NCBI RefSeq assembly: GCF_001279005.1
Contig: NZ_LGCN01000199.1
Location: forward strand, 1-64,000
DNA: 64,000 nt
Direction: 5' to 3'
Origin: Streptomyces caelestis
GTDB lineage: Bacteria > Actinomycetota > Actinomycetes > Streptomycetales > Streptomycetaceae
Below, piece by piece: positions 62,478-64,000 of this stretch. Both the position numbers and the translations under genes were made by a program. The notes below the pieces were generated by a model. It made no database searches. It was not told the origin of the DNA and worked only from the letters and a program-made list of their open reading frames with translations. How positions within the stretch are numbered: the stretch's first letter is position 1; each line of letters starts with the position of its first letter.

Positions 62478-63355
62478 GCGGCGGCCCGCTGCGCGACCGC
62501 ACCGTCGTGGTCACGGGCGCCGCGCGCGGGGTCGGCGCCGCCCTGGCCCGCGACCTCGCCGGGCGCGGCGCCCGGATCGCGCTGCTCGGTCACGAGAGGT
62601 CCGGACTGGAAGCGGTGGCGGAGAGCCTGCCCACCCGGGCCTGGGTGTGCGAGCTCGACATCACCGACGAGGCCGCGCTGGAACGGGCCGCCGGACGGGT
62701 CGGGGAACGCCTCGGCGTCCCCTCCGCCGTGGTGGCCTGCGCCGGTGTCGCGGAGGGCGGCCCGTTCGTCACCTCGGACCCGGCCCTGTGGCGCCGCGTG
62801 ATCGACGTCAACCTGACGGGCAGCGCGGCCACGGCCCGCGCCTTCCTGCCGGATCTGCTGGCGACGAAGGGCTACTACCTCCAGGTCGCCTCGCTGGCCT
62901 CGATCGGCGCCGCCCCGATGATGAGCGCCTACTGCGCCTCCAAGGCGGGTGTGGAGGCCTTCGCCCACTCCCTGCGCGCCGAGGTGGCGCACCACGGCGT
63001 CGCCGTCGGCATCGGTTACCTCAACTGGACCGACACCGACATGATCCGCGACGCGGACCGTCATCCCGTGCTGCGGGAGCTGCGCGGCCACATGCCGCCG
63101 CCGGCCCGGCGCCTGTACCCGGCGGACCAGGTCGCCGCCCGGCTCGGAGCCGCGGTGGAACACCGCAGCAGGGCCGTCTACGTGCCCCGTTGGCTGCGTC
63201 TGGCGCAGGCGGCGCGGGCCGCGCTGCCCCCGGTCGTGCTGCGGGTGGCCCGCCGGGAACTGGCCCGGCTGGAGGCCGAGGAACCGCTGCGGCACACCGG
63301 GCTCCTCGGGGCCGGCGGCGAGGCCGACCGGGCCGCGGGCCGAACGCGCCCGTGA
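62474..63355 (+). CDS. SDR family oxidoreductase
   Basis: A 293-residue classical short-chain dehydrogenase. TVVVTGAARGVGAALARDLAGRGARIALLGHERSGL is the NAD(P) loop, VVACAGVAEGG is the NAG-like turn, and the catalytic S-Y-K is SLASIGAAPMMSAYCASKAGV. C-terminal substrate loop follows DADRHPVLRELRGHMPPPARRLYPADQV. ATG 62474 overlaps the preceding stop. The substrate is likely a hydroxy- or keto-isoprenoid or lipid, judging by its CrtI-like neighbour. The gene is the last of the redox operon. Confidence 0.93.
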   Translation: MSGGPLRDRTVVVTGAARGVGAALARDLAGRGARIALLGHERSGLEAVAESLPTRAWVCELDITDEAALERAAGRVGERLGVPSAVVACAGVAEGGPFVTSDPALWRRVIDVNLTGSAATARAFLPDLLATKGYYLQVASLASIGAAPMMSAYCASKAGVEAFAHSLRAEVAHHGVAVGIGYLNWTDTDMIRDADRHPVLRELRGHMPPPARRLYPADQVAARLGAAVEHRSRAVYVPRWLRLAQAARAALPPVVLRVARRELARLEAEEPLRHTGLLGAGGEADRAAGRTRP

Positions 63356-63374
63356 CCCGGTCGGGCCGGCCGGG

Positions 63375-64000
63375 TCAGCCCGGGAAGCGCCCCGTGGAGC
63401 GCAGCGCCCAGCGACGTTCCGCGTAGGCCAGGTCGTCGCGCCACAGCCGCCCGGCGGCGGCCCGCACCAGCGGGCGCAGCAGGGGCGCGGCGCCGCGCGC
63501 CAGCGCGAAACCCGGACGGTCGGACCCGGCCACCACCGCCTCGACGACCGCCGTGCGGGGCCGCCCCCGGTCGTCCGTGCCCAGGGGAGTGGCGTGGGAC
63601 TCGACCACGGAGCCGGCCCCCTCGCCCTCCGTGATGCGCATGACGACCGTGCGCGGCTCGGGCGCGGTGAACTCGGCCCGCACCGGCACCACCAGGCGTC
63701 CCGCCACCTTGAAGGACACGTCCACGGTGAAGGCGTCCCCGCTCCCGTCCGAGCCGTCCGGCGCGCCGGCCACGGTGAGGTCGACGAACGAGTAGGGGTG
63801 GAACCAGGCCCCGTGCCAGGGATCGAGCCGGTTGGCCACGACGTCCTCGGGTTCACAGGTGCCCACCCCGGTGTACACGGCCGTCAGGGCCCGGTCCGGC
63901 CGCACCGGCACCACCGGCGCGTCCAGCGGCGCCTCGCCGCCCACCGCGTCCAGGCGGATCCACAGCAGTACGCCGTCGTCGTGCACCGGGAACGGCTCCC
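63375..64000 (-). CDS. DUF5914-like protein, C-terminal part (runs off right edge)
   Basis: The visible ~208 residues read EPFPVHDDGVLLWIRLDAVGGEAPLDAPVVPVRPDRALTAVY and later HGAWFHPYSFVDLTVAG, matching the C-terminal (DUF5914) part of actinobacterial proteins that carry an N-terminal Rieske [2Fe-2S] domain. The Rieske part lies outside the window, so I cannot confirm it. It converges with the SDR, 19 bases between stops. Such Rieske/DUF5914 proteins accompany carotenoid-like genes, which fits the redox operon here. Confidence 0.7.
   Translation of the reverse strand, partial: EPFPVHDDGVLLWIRLDAVGGEAPLDAPVVPVRPDRALTAVYTGVGTCEPEDVVANRLDPWHGAWFHPYSFVDLTVAGAPDGSDGSGDAFTVDVSFKVAGRLVVPVRAEFTAPEPRTVVMRITEGEGAGSVVESHATPLGTDDRGRPRTAVVEAVVAGSDRPGFALARGAAPLLRPLVRAAAGRLWRDDLAYAERRWALRSTGRFPG

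Overview
The window is chromosomal DNA from a Streptomyces. It has very high GC content with third-position G/C bias and dense genes on both strands. GTG and TTG starts are common, and several gene pairs overlap by 4 bases. Marker genes include GlgE/GlgX, BldG/SpoIIE-type regulators, streptogrisin, an AA10 LPMO like S. coelicolor LPMO10B, and a sortase-anchored DUF1996 protein. I see no rRNA, tRNA, CRISPR array, phage or transposase.

Left part (1-14 kb). The start of glgE is followed by a DUF5133 gene, then a degenerate HATPase gene translationally coupled to glgX. Next come a VOC protein, an ANTAR protein, a SigB/SigF-type sigma factor, an orphan hemC, a secreted NPP1 protein, marR with a likely operator, a DoxX-like/peroxiredoxin pair, and a large PAS-GAF-SpoIIE-HATPase phosphatase.

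Middle-left (13-26 kb). This stretch is metabolic and stress-related: aldo/keto reductase, TauD dioxygenase, metallophosphatase, a YciO/dienelactone hydrolase pair, a PucR-like regulator, a small helical protein and catalase, fructosamine kinase, DoxX, a decayed hemerythrin gene, and an MFS exporter.

26.4-33.8 kb is one minus-strand operon-like cluster. It runs epimerase, NodU-type carbamoyltransferase, GT2, GT4, gmhA, hldE. This suggests a carbamoylated, heptose-containing glycoconjugate. A dispersed repeat follows it, and a near-identical copy lies at 59.5 kb.

34-49 kb holds a CYP152 P450 with an OleT-type histidine, a streptogrisin C-like protease, and a phoD pseudogene. The stress block comes next: NTase-BON-metallophosphoesterase under a SigB-like promoter, a Zn-alcohol dehydrogenase, an Rv1733c-like protein behind an OsdR/DosR-like palindrome, and SulP-HATPase-ArsR behind an AT-rich operator. 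A methyltransferase, a flavodoxin-reductase pseudogene and BrkB complete it.

48-64 kb holds two perfect CebR boxes beside a GNAT gene and the LPMO gene, then a cell-wall DUF1996 protein, an EamA exporter, a second SpoIIE phosphatase, a GAF-ANTAR protein, a membrane-anchored Mrr-like nuclease and an MpaB-type oxygenase. Last is a redox operon: SRPBCC, CrtI-like FAD enzyme, helical protein, SDR. A convergent DUF5914-like gene runs off the right edge.

The themes are stress and partner-switching regulation (one sigma factor, two SpoIIE phosphatases, two ANTAR proteins, several HATPases), surface glycan and cellulose biology, and lipid/isoprenoid oxidation. Three neighbouring single-copy genes are visibly decaying. 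Gene calls rest on reading the translations; promoter and operator calls are pattern matches and less certain.
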